Shown: in pieces, positions 11,910 through 62,480 of the stretch
Layout: each line of letters opens with the position of its first letter
Numbering within the stretch: position 1 is the first letter of the stretch
NCBI GenBank assembly: GCA_029204225.1
Contig: CM055092.1
Location: forward strand, 72,364,308-72,428,307
Source: Diphasiastrum complanatum
Lineage: Eukaryota; Streptophyta; Lycopodiopsida; Lycopodiales; Lycopodiaceae
Length of the DNA: 64,000 bases
Direction of reading: 5' to 3'
Position numbers and translations under genes: made by a program
Notes under the pieces: model-generated
The model's input: only the letters and a program-made list of their open reading frames with translations
Told to the model about the DNA's origin: nothing
Databases searched by the model: none

Positions 11910-12154
11910 GAGTCAAACCCCTCACCTCCCACAAAGGAAATAAAGTCATAAAAAGCTCACTACTAATTGACCGACGCCAAAAAGGGTTGTTTTCTAGCTA
12001 CTTACAACATGGTCGGAAGTTTTTGAAAAATCAATTGGTTGATTGCCAAAGTTTTTAGGGTTTGTTTGGATTCTGAGATCACTATACCAGAATTTTGCCC
12101 TATCACAAGGGAATAAGTGGGGCCTAAATCAATAGGAAAGTAGACTGTGATTCA

Positions 12155-12272
12155 CCAATGAAAGAGCTCCACGTGTGCTCAAAGCCAATCCATCATACAT
12201 GCTATCCATTCCCCGTGAAGGCCACCCACAAAAAAAAAAAAAACAAAAAAAAAAAGAGAAGAAGAAGAAGGG

Positions 12273-12303
<31 letters not shown>

Positions 12304-12315
12304 TGAGCGAGCGAG
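12155..12315 (+). promoter_or_regulatory. TIC62 upstream region: CCAAT box, G-box, GA-rich leader
   Basis: CCAAT lies at 12155-12159 and a palindromic CACGTG G-box at 12170-12175. An A-rich then (GAA)/(GA)n tract at about 12229-12300 runs into the start codon at 12316. Known: G-boxes bind bZIP/bHLH factors and are common in light-regulated plant promoters; GA/CT tracts are common in plant 5' leaders. Transcription start is not visible; the GA tract is more likely leader than core promoter. Confidence 0.45.
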
Positions 12316-52425
<40,110 letters not shown>

Positions 52426-53735
52426 GTAACCCAAAACAAGAATCAAGTATTTGACTTGTGCAATTGACATAGTCAACCCTTTTTTTGTTATTCACCTACA
52501 TATTTATAATGTGTAGTTGTTGCACTACAAGGGATGGGTAGTATGTCTAATTTCGTAGTCTTCTAAGCTTCTTGCAATTGCAATATAAATATGTTGCAAC
52601 TCAAAATAGTGTGTATTGTGTTAAAGGTCTCAATTTACAAGCCACTGCATATTGTTGGCCTCCTCAAAAGGACATGAAAAGTGTTAAGATGTGCCCATTC
52701 CATACACAACTTGCATACATAATCTCACTACCCATAGACTATGACTTTGATAGGTTTTTTGGTGCCAAAAGTATATATGTTCCAACTTTTCTAAAGTTTA
52801 GCTGCTTGGAATATTGATGAACTTACAAGATCACAATATCTACTCGTGATTAATAGTATTTTGGAAAGCATAGAGTTTGTGCTAGTTGGGAATACGAGCA
52901 TACACAATATTAATGCTAAATTTAAGCAAAAATATTTTAATAATATTATGAAATTTGACAAGTTTACAAAGCCTTGAGGGTTTGGAATTTATTGGCATCA
53001 ATTGAAAAATCCTTCAAATTCTGATTCCAAAGCTGGTAAACCTCAAATCTTCAAAGTATTGGCGAATTATAGCATATAGTGACTTGAAATTTCAATATAC
53101 AACATAAAACTACCCTTCTCTTAAAACAAAGTGATCTCCATTATGCTTGTGGAAGAACCTTTCTTGAGCGCACAAGTAGTATTAATAAAGGCAATTTTAT
53201 ATTTCTTAGATCTATTAGAGATACATCTAAGATTTGGAAATCTTCGTCTTGTTTAGTTAATGATAAGAAATCGATAAAATGTGCAACCAACTCTTTTGGT
53301 ACACAAAGTGCTTATTAAAATAGAGCCTTCTTGTTCTAGCATCTCCAATCTCACACATATGAATAGTGATGAATATAATCGCTAGTTGTAGTTAGTTCTT
53401 TGAATACCTAGAAGAATTTGATTCTAGTATGTCTTGATATACGTGGAAAAGTGTCTACCTTTTTTTATAGGTTCTCCTTATCATTATAATTGTGATCGAA
53501 GCCTTTTGATGAGCTGAAGAATAGGAGTCCTTTCATATCTAAGAACGAAAAAAAAACAATTGATATGATTCATGAAGATGCATAACAAATTTCAAGTGAC
53601 TTTTGGAATCTTTTGGCTCATTTGCAATTGAGAAAACTTGGAGCACCAACTCCTCTTCCTCCCTTTGTGAATGTGAGCCTTGGGATCTTGGTCTTGCTAG
53701 TCTCATGTGCCCCCTCACATGAATCCATGTACTCT
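52426..53735 (+). other. TIC62 3' region, then unassigned DNA
   Basis: The first few hundred bases should hold the 3' UTR. AATAAA-like signals are weak (aatataaata near 52580; ttaataaag near 53183), so the poly(A) site cannot be placed. No other gene recognised. Confidence 0.4.
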
Positions 53736-53737
53736 CC

Positions 53738-54182
53738 ATATAACGATCGCCAACTAAAGATCTTCAAGAATCCTGTCACATGCAAACCAAGAGGACACCT
53801 ATGGAGCATAAACCACCCAACCAACGGAAATGGCTAGTCAATACGCTAACCACTCCACCCCCAAGCCACAGTGAATGAATACAAGACGAAATCTGGAATT
53901 CTAATAGGGAGATGGGCAAGTTTCCATGGTATATATTCTCTCCAAGAGGAGAGAATAATCCTCTTGAGATCCCCATGCAATCCTATAATAAGCTATTGAT
54001 CCCCTATTCTTGCATTATAGTAGTCAAACACCATGCAGGTGCTCCTATATCCAAATATAGGTCTGGGCCCTCATATGATTATTAATTACTTTATTGACCA
54101 CGCTAGAAATGATGAGGCATAACTAATAACCACATACAACTGGAGTGACCAGGCTATCCATGTCAGGATTTATTCCGAATTC
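53738..54182 (-). mobile_element. LTR-like remnant related to the LARD/chromovirus LTRs
   Basis: It shares ordered words with the LTRs at 42807 and 26030: cctatggagcataaaccacccaacca, ccacccccaagccacagtga, gaggcataactaataa, actggag. The TGTTA-type end is missing, because the right side is joined to a copia integrase fragment at about 54183. Confidence 0.6.
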
Positions 54183-54912
54183 ACATACGTATCTTCGGAT
54201 GTGTAGCATATGCACACATTCCTGATAAGAAGGAAAAGAAACTGGATGAAAAAGTGGAGCAAAGTTTCTTGGTAGGCTACAATGTAAATTCTTCATACTA
54301 AAAAATCTACATGCCTTAGACCAATGAAGTGAAGATTGTGAGGGACGTCAAATTTGACGAAGCTAAAATGATGGTTGACGGTGATCCAATTAGCTACGAA
54401 ATTCTCAACAAGTAGTACTACGATCTACTCACATCGATAGAGAGAGAAGACCCTGAACATCCAAACAAAGATATTCAAACTGTGAATGAACTGAGTGACA
54501 GTTTAGACGATGAGCAGCAAGACATGCAGCATATACCTAGAACACCTGCAACGCACAATGATTTTGCTATCACTAAGAAGGACAAAGGCAAAGCAGTTGC
54601 TGATCCTGCGCCATCTCCAAGGAGATTCGTAAGTGAGAGAAGACAACCTGTCAGATACATACCAACCAGACATCTCAACTTCTGCATCAGAGGAGTTTTG
54701 TGGATTCGGAGGTGAACCACAAACTTACCAAGAGCTGTTGAATGTCCAGAAAAGGACAAGTGGATAAAGGCCATGGAACGACATGGACTCCATGAAGAAA
54801 AACCATGTATGGACTCTTGAACCAATACTAGAAAACATGACGACTGTCAAATGTAATTGGATTTACAAGTACAAATACAGACAAATGACAATGTATCCAG
54901 ATACAAAGTATT
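54183..54912 (+). pseudogene. Copia integrase-RT junction fragment
   Basis: Frames read RIFGCVAYAHIPDKKEKKL, SFLVGYNVNSS, KIVRDVKFDEAKM, then an acidic linker, RRQPVRYIPTRHLN, and CNWIYKYKYR and DNVSRYKV at the start of RT. The integrase part is close to the antisense copia at 40655-42080 (TFGCAVYMHIPDKLRKKL; VVRDVKFDESKY), so both come from related families. Several stops; both ends cut. Confidence 0.82.
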
Positions 54913-54914
54913 AC

Positions 54915-56013
54915 AAATGAAGTCATGAAGTCTTCCTAATCCAAAGGTAGTGCTTGCAAAGGTCCTCCAAGTAATCTGCAAGCTCCAAGATGCTCCCCAA
55001 CTCCAAGCTAGGATGCCTCCACTTGCAAGTAAGGATCTTCAAGCCTCCATGGATCTCTCCTCCACCTGTGTCCCTAATCTTAATCACAAAGGTAGATAAC
55101 AAGTGGCCTCAAGTATTCACCACCCAACCATAGCTAGCTAGCACATGCGATCTTGCATCAAGGCTAATCTAGCACCCCCATGCTAACCAATAACTAACCA
55201 CAAGCATACCACCACACACCATAGCATACTCAAGATCCAAACCCTACTTATGTCCCATACCATAAGCAAGATCCAAATCCTAAGCATACTACGCACAAGA
55301 AAACACTCTATACACTAGTAGCCACACTAAAGCATAAGCATAGCAAACAAGAGAGATCTCTCCCCCTCCCAATGGGCGCCCTCCTCCCCTCATATGGATG
55401 GCAATTGGCACCCTCCAATACACTATGGAGTTCCATGCACAACCAATGAAAAAGAGAGAGGCCTAGGGGAGTTAAAGAACCTTATAGGCTTATGGAAGGT
55501 CAAGAGACTTCTTCCACAACCTATGACTCTTTGAATGCTTTTCTCATGGGATTTGGGAACTCAATGGACCCCTTGGAAGTTGCCCTCCTACTAGGTCCCA
55601 TTGCCCAAGTTGTGCTTGTATATTTTGGTCCAAGACCAATAAAGTGATATGGTTCAAGGTTGAGGCCCAAGGTTTAGAAAAATAGCCAATACACCCATTG
55701 TAATGACTTTCTAACACCTCACTAGGTTCCATACCTCCGACCAAGGCATAGACACCTGCCTGCCCTTTACCAAGGACACTATTACCTTAATCTAAAGGCA
55801 CATACCCTTAATCCGAAGGGTATCCCTTATCCAAGGGTAACTTGATTCCATACCTCCGACCAAGGTATAGTCACATGCCTGTCCTTATCCAAAGGCACCT
55901 ACCCTTAATCCTAAGGGTACCCTTTATCCGAGGGTAACTTGCCATTTAGCCCCCAACACTAAATGGACATATAGGGGTCACTGAAGTACTGCTAATTACA
56001 TAGGTATGTAACA
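54915..56013 (-). repeat. 3' LTR of the antisense chromovirus
   Basis: On the minus strand the LTR begins TGTTACATACC at 56013, right after a purine tract AGGGGGAAGGAA (56014-56025). The left end near 54915 is an estimate, where copia sequence stops. It contains a tandem duplication of about 119 bp at 55727-55942 (ttccatacctccgaccaagg twice). It shares words with the LARD-like LTRs. Confidence 0.65.
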
Positions 56014-56029
56014 TTCCTTCCCCCTAAAC

Positions 56030-59000
56030 TTAAGTTTTTCCTTGTAGAAAAAAATTAGGAAAATTCTTCTGGAGATCAGCCTCCTTTTCCCAGGTATCCT
56101 CTTCTTCTGATTTTCCCCTCCACCCGACTAAAAATTTTTGAAGCACTCTATTACTTAGAGTTTTCTGCCATTTATTAACAATCGCCTCGGGTTCAGGTGG
56201 TCTACTTGCAGACTCATCACAAAGAAGCTCCACTAGATCTTCCACAGGGACCAGAGTTTTCCAACCTCCAACGAGGGTTTCAACTTACTAACGTGGAAAA
56301 CAGGATGAATTCCAACATTAGCTGGAAGGTCTAGTTTGTATGTGACCTTGTTTATCACTTGGATAACCTTAAAAGGACCGCAATATCTAGGAGCCAACTT
56401 TGCAACCTTACAAGTTTTCAAGCCCCTAGAGTGACTAGGGACCCTCAAAAACACCCAGTCGGTGACCATAAATATCTTGTGCTTCCGAGATAGATCAGCA
56501 TAGTGCCTTGCCCTGTCTTGGGCACTTCTTATGCTATCTTTAGCCAGCTGTAACATTTCGTGCATATCCGCAAGGAAATTAGCTGCAGCTTGCACCCTAC
56601 GGTTCTTCATGCCAACACTAATCGATGATCGAGGTTGATAACCATACATAAGCATGAAAGGGCTGAATCCGGTCGTCGAGTGTTTTGCACTATTATATGC
56701 AAATTCCACTAGTGGAAGGTAATTTTTCCAATCAGACTGTCGATGGCCCACATATACTTGCATCTGATTGGTCCTTTCCTTTTGACCGTCTGATTCCGGA
56801 TGATTTGTAGAACTCATACTTAAAGTTGTTTCCAACTTTTGAAACACTGGTTGCCAAAAATTTGTAGTGAATTTTGGGTTATGGTCACTGACAATATCAC
56901 AAGGCAGCCCGTACAGTCGAAAAAGCCTTTCAACAAAAAGTTGAGCTAGTTCTGAAGCTTTAACAATAGTTTTGTTGGGATAAATTGAGCAAACTTTGTA
57001 AGTCTGTCAACAATGACCCAAACCGAATTGTGGCCCTTCCCTGTACATGGAAGCCCGTCGACCACAAAATCCATAGATATACTTTCCCACTTTTCGGTAG
57101 GAATATCTAAAGGATGTAATAGGCCACTAGCTTTTAGCCTCTCTGCTTTATTTAACTGGCACTTAGCACATTTACATACATAGGCCTCTACTTGACTTTT
57201 CATCTTAGGCCAACAAAATTGCCGTCGAACTAAGTCAAGTGTTCTTTGTATACTCAGATGTCCTGCACATGGACTATCATGACACTCATGCAAGATTTGG
57301 GCCCTTACTATGTCATTCTCTGGTACACACACCTTGCCTTTACGAAACAAAATCTTGTTTCGAATAGCAAAATCCATTTCAGTCTTTCCCTGATTCGAGG
57401 AATCTTGCATACCTAAATCGACCCCATAAAGTATCTTGTTGCCAATACTTTCCGAAAAAAGGATCGGCAGCCCCTGTTCTATAATAGTAAAGCATAACTA
57501 ATTAATAACTGGTAAATGACTCAAAGCATCCGCTAGAGTATTTTGACTTCCTTTACAATAATGTATAGAAAATTCAAAGATTTGCATTAGCTCAGCCCAT
57601 CTAGCTTGTCTCCCCTTTACATCTATAGCATCACATAAATTTCGAAGAGTCTGATAATCCGTCAAAACCTCAAATCTGGCTCCATACAAATAATGTCGCC
57701 AAATTTTCAAGGCATGAACAATTGCAAGCAATTCCTTCCAATAGGTACAATACCTAGGTTGAGTAGGATTGAAATTCTTGCCTTCATAAACAACAGGACG
57801 TCCATCCTGCATCAAAATAGCTCCAATAGCATAATCATTGGCATCGGTCCTAACCACAAAAGCCTTATTAGGATCTCCAATGATTAACATTGCTGCTAAA
57901 GTGACGCTTTTCTTAAGCAACTCAAAAGAATTAGCCATATCCTCCGTCCACCCGGCCACTAGTGGACTCTTTGCCCTCCGGCTTAGCTTCTTATAGCCTT
58001 TTAAGGCTTGGGTAAGAGGAAATGCCAATCGAGCAAATTGGGCAATATGCCGACGAAGAATCTTACAAACCCCAAGAAAGACTTGATTTCCCGAAATGTG
58101 GTAAGAATAGGCCATTCAATTTAAATCCTCTGTATATGATCGGCCTCAATCTCCACACCTCGTTCGGAAATCTTATGTCCCAAGTAGGACAATTCCTTAG
58201 CAAAAAAGTCATACTTAGACTCTTTGACAACAAGCTTTTCCCTTCTTAGGATGTCCAGGACAATCCTAAGATGCTCTTTATGTTCCACCAAAGTCTTACT
58301 GAACACTAGGATATCATCTAAGAATACCACTACGAATCTTCCCAAATATGGTTTAAACAAATCGTTCATCATCTGTTGGAAAGTTGCCGGTGCATTGGTT
58401 AAACCAAAAGACAACACCAAAAATTCGTAGTGTCCAAAGCGAGTTCAAAAACCGGTTTTTGGTATATCTTCTGCCCTAATGCATATCTGATAGTATCCCG
58501 ATCTTAGATCTATCTTGGTAAAGTACTTAGCACCACCAGGATAATCTATTAGGTCTCATCCATCCACGGTAGTGGATATCTATTCTTAACAATTACCTTG
58601 GTCAATTTCTTATAATCGATGCAAAATCTTATAGTCCCATCCTTATTGGCAACCAGAACCACTGGTGATGCCCAAGGAGACTTACTAGGTTGTACCCACC
58701 CCTTCTTCAGGTAATCATGTAAATGCCTACTTACTTGAGCCGCTTCCGATAAGGATGCTGTGGGATCAAAACTTCATTATTGAATTAAGTTCCCGTTTAG
58801 AATAAGGATTAACATTTTTAGTATTAATACTTAAACTAGCCTTGATCTTAATCAAAGAATCCTCATGCATAAAAGATAAAGATGTTTCAACAAAATCAAT
58901 TTTCAATGACTTATTCTTATCAAAATGCCATTGTTGTCCAAGAACAATATCCACATTAGCTAATGCAATAGTATGGAATTCTAGTTTTTCAGAGTAATCC

Positions 59001-59560
59001 TGTATGTGCAATTCTACATCAGGAACAACATAATCCATAAACGTGGAATTGATTCCCGATGCCATTGTCACATAGTATTTTTTTTTCACTTTTTCTGGTA
59101 GGAAGGTTTACCGTCTGCAACAAATTTACATTAATAAAGTTATGAGTAGATCTTGTGTCAAAAAGGACATTAACAACTTGATCTTTAACTTTACCTTTAA
59201 TGCAAATAAGGTCATTAGGTCCAAAACCTAAAGAACTAAGGAAATAAACATCCATCTGATTACTTATAGATAGATTACCTGAGGTAGAAGTTGGTTTTTT
59301 TACGCAATCTCGTGCAAGGTGAGCCTTGCCATTGCACTTAAAACATAGGTTCTTTTTACAAGCTTCAATTATATCTTTGCCACCTTGATGATTTTTAAAG
59401 TTTTTCTTGGTTTTCTTAGGATTGTTAAAATTGGGATGTGTTTCATTAACAGTCCCCTATTGAAAACCTTTCTTTGGCTTATTAGGCTGGTGACCCCTAG
59501 ATGGCTTAGGTGTGTCATCAAAATACTTTGCAGCCCTAATAGCCCCTCTAGGGTTTTTGG
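56030..59560 (-). pseudogene. Ty3/gypsy chromovirus gag-pol, degraded
   Basis: Right to left on the minus strand. CCHC knuckle CFKCNGKAHLARDC near 59330. Protease with the active site changed to VLFDTRSTHNFI (DSG expected) near 59150. RT: ASPVVLVANKDGTIRF near 58660, FGLTNAPATFQQMMNDL near 58380, VVFLDDILVFS near 58310. RNase H: VRTDANDYAIGAILM, LTDYQTLRNLCD near 57650, NTLADALSHLP near 57510. Integrase: ECHDSPCAGHLS, CKCAKCQLNKAE, SISMDFV, then TNHPESDGQKERTNQ near 56790. Chromodomain: VLQKFLVGWRGKSEEEDTWE near 56090. Frames are split by stops or shifts (about 56240, 56900, 57450, 58120, 58450-58600, 58760). Chromodomains steer such elements toward marked heterochromatin. Confidence 0.9.
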
Positions 59561-60180
59561 ATGGTTCCTACAAACATCCACTTGGCTAGTGAAGACTGTC
59601 CCAGAGATGATGTAGAGCGGGAAGCAATGCTGCAAAAACCTTACAAGAGGCTATCGCACTTTTCGCATTTTTCTGAAAAAGCTGACACATGGCCGAAATA
59701 CGACTTAGAACATATTTCAAAGGACCTTCGAATTTTTCGCAGTCTTCACATTTTTTGCAAAGCCAAACCGCACCGCAAAGGGCAGAAAGCCGAACCACAC
59801 TGCAAAGTCAACGAATGTGGTTCACTACGGTATCAGTCAACGTTTGCGGTTCACATGGCGACGAATTGTCATTCACGACACGTTGCAGTAGCTTGCCAAG
59901 CCCTCACACTCCGAACGAAGTTCACGATTGTAGGGGCACCACAAGAAAACTATTGCGGTGATCAGGTGGCTGAGAAAGCGAAGCATCTACATGATCCCAA
60001 CAAATGGATGGACAACGACAGGTTGCACAAACTACTACGATGTGTATCTGGAAGCTATTATGAATAAGACTAGTGTTGTTCTTTTTTGGAAGTATTTCTA
60101 CTCCACTACAGTGGCTAGGTCTAAGAGGGTTTCGTGCGTAGTATAGTTGTAGTCGTCCCACCTTCTGACTTCTACAAGCT
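59561..60180. other. Unassigned; moderately GC-rich segment
   Basis: A 168-codon + strand frame starts here but has no recognisable domain, and its first codons overlap degraded gag on the other strand. Runs such as ttcgcatttttctg and gcaaagccaaacc resemble the U3 words of the copia LTRs. I do not call a gene. Confidence 0.35.
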
Positions 60181-60211
60181 TTCACCTATGAATAAAACAT
60201 AAACAAAGAGG

Positions 60212-60381
60212 GAGCACCAAGGCTTTCCCAACTGGTGCTCATAACGGAAATAAAACTACCTAAGGCGTGGCTAAGACATTCCCAACTAACAAATGTCCAA
60301 TAAACAAAATAAACTTGCTAAGGCTTACCCAACTAGCAAGGATCAACGAAATAAAATCATGCTAAGGTTTCTCAACTAGCA
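60212..60381. repeat. Series of stem-loops with a constant loop and changing stems
   Basis: Hairpin 1: GAGCACCA (60212-60219) / TGGTGCTC (60233-60240), loop aggctttcccaac. Hairpin 2: CTTGCTA (60314-60320) / TAGCAAG (60334-60340), loop aggcttacccaac. Hairpin 3: TGCTA (60360-60364) / TAGCA (60377-60381), loop aggtttctcaac. A fourth related unit near 60265-60292 has lost pairing. The stems differ in sequence but remain complementary. Confidence 0.75.
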
Positions 60382-60697
60382 AGAGGACTAAATCCTACTC
60401 TAACACCCAAAAGGGATTAAAAAATATGACTTGCAACTAATACTAAGCAATAAGCAAATACAAGCATGCCACAAGTAAAACCGATGAAAATGAGGCAAGA
60501 GGAGGCCCGAGCACCTTCCCTCAAGCTATGCACCAAGTAAAATAGAAAGACAATCTCAAATTAGAAAATGACAATATAGCATAATCTCAAAAGTGTTGTC
60601 ATGAGAAATACCTCTCCTCTTATAGCAAGGAGGGCCTTCCATAAAGAACCACTAGCTTATGGGATTAGTTCTAAACTAGCCATTCTAAGGCTTCTAA

Positions 60698-60812
60698 AAA
60701 CTTCTAACTTAGAACTTAGAACTTTAGAAGTTTCTAACTTGGGACTTAAGATAACTTAGAATCTTTTTAAGCTTAAGTTTCTTAAGTCTAAGTTCTAAAT
60801 CTAAGTTTAATT
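60698..60812. repeat. Foldback region of CTAAGTT/AACTTAG words
   Basis: The left part (ttctaacttagaacttag...) is roughly complementary to the right part (cttaagtctaagttctaaat). The DNA or RNA can fold back over about 100 bases. It lies just left of a Tat/Athila-like RT fragment. Confidence 0.65.
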
Positions 60813-60859
60813 TATTTTATTATTTTAGGCTTCTACCCATGGACTTACAAAACACATGC

Positions 60860-61758
60860 CATAGTAGAATTTTTTATTGGCAAATACTCATACGTGGGCT
60901 TACAATACACATGCCACGGAGTTTTATTTTATGGATAAAATTTTTCTCAAGCACAGACAGATGACGTGTTTCTTCTAAATGTGCGCCTAAATCGTCCAAG
61001 TAAATCTCTAGGGTATCTCCCATATGCTGAGAAAAGGTAGCTTGCATAACACATTGGAAAGTGCTAGGAGCATTACAAAGACCAAAAGGCATGACTTTCC
61101 AACGAAATGTTTCCCATTATGTGGCAAAAGTGGTTTTATGTTGAACAATTTGAATCATATTGTATCCGCTAAAGCCATCTAAGAAAAAGTAGGCCTCATC
61201 TCCTGCTAGATTTTCTAAGATGGATTCTCTTAAAGGTAATGAAAAATGATCATGTTCTATGACGGCATTAAGTTTTTTAAAGTTGACACAGATGCGAAGT
61301 TTCCCATTTTTCTTAGGAACGATGACGATTGGGGAGACCCACTCAGTATGTTCGATTTCATAGATGAATCCTGCATCTAACAAGCATTGTAATTCTTCTT
61401 TTTTGATCTTGTAGATCGGATTACATCTGTAGGGACGTCTAACAGTTGGTCTTGCACCCGGTTTAAGGGGAATACGATGCATAGCTACTTGGGGTGAGAC
61501 TCCTTTCATGTCTTTATAGGACCAAGCAAAGACATGTCGATATTTGCGCATAAGCTTCTCAAGCCTTCTGCGCTGTTCCCGATTGAGATGAGCCCCGACG
61601 TGGACAATGTATTCATTACTTTCATTGGGCTCACTCAAGGAGAGAGTGATGGTTCGGGCAGGGCCTTCATAGGGTGAATTACCATTTGGCTCATGTTGAG
61701 CTTGTGGTAATTGGATGGTCACATCCTCGATCGTATAGTCTTTAAAATATGCAAGCAC
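60860..61758 (-). pseudogene. Ty3/gypsy Tat/Athila-like RT fragment
   Basis: The minus strand reads YRHVFAWSYKDMKGVSPQVA, IPLKPGARPTVRRPYRCNP, WVSPIVIVPKKNGKLRICVN, FFLDGFSGYNMIQI (61117-61758) and then MPFGLCNAPSTFQCVMQATF and IYLDDLGAH (60874-61092) in another frame. VFAWSYxDM and FLDGFSGYNxIxI are typical of Tat/Athila RT. The second Asp-pair box (YLDD) is intact, but a frame break near 61095-61120 and loss of everything beyond 60860 make it dead. It differs from the chromovirus. Confidence 0.85.
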
Positions 61759-61759
61759 A

Positions 61760-62480
61760 TCATGTGTTGAGGATTTGAGGATGTACCATCATTTATTGTG
61801 TTTTAAAGTATAATATAGTATAATATACTAATCAACGAAACCTTTGTAGTAGTCGACAAGATCGAAATAGTTGATGTTACTGTATGTATCGAATAATGTC
61901 GAGAAATTTGACCTATCTAAAAAATTCTAAAAATGAAAAATCAAATATTGAAAATTCGACAAAAAAAAATCGAAAAGCTGGAGGGGTACAGTTGAAAAAT
62001 TAGAAAGACATCGAAAAGTCGAAAAACTTTAAAACCTATTCAACGCTCAACCAATAAGATTGAAGTCGCACAAAATTTGAAAAATAATTAGAAGTACAAT
62101 ACAACAAAAACAATAATAAAAATTAGCTAAACTAAATTTAAAAAAATAAATCTGAATACCTATTTTAACATTAATACTTTTTAACACGAGCACTATTGAT
62201 CCTTGTATATGATAATTGTACTTTTTAACACAAGCACTATTGATCCTTGTATGTGATAATTTTCCTTCAAGGTTACCATTTGATGCAGCACCTACAAAAC
62301 CTTCGCAGAAGTTTTTAGAAACCTGTTTCACAGTACGGAAGAGGCTTGTCAAGTTCTTTTTTTCCAAAACTAACTGGCCAAATGTTAGTTGATTTTTTAG
62401 CACGCGAAATCGAGCTAAAATATATTTTTCAAGTGGTTTTTATATTAGAGTTTGTATGAAATCATCAGATATGTTGTTTA
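61760..62480. other. AT-rich spacer with a 44-bp tandem duplication
   Basis: Units 62175-62218 and 62219-62261 (tactttttaacacragcacta and onward) are adjacent near-copies. The rest is A/T-rich with repeated tcgaaaa words at 61930-62030. No gene seen. Confidence 0.6.

Noticed and set aside
59561-60067. 168-codon gene
   Set aside because: No recognisable domain; it begins within degraded chromovirus gag on the opposite strand and lies in repeat-rich DNA.
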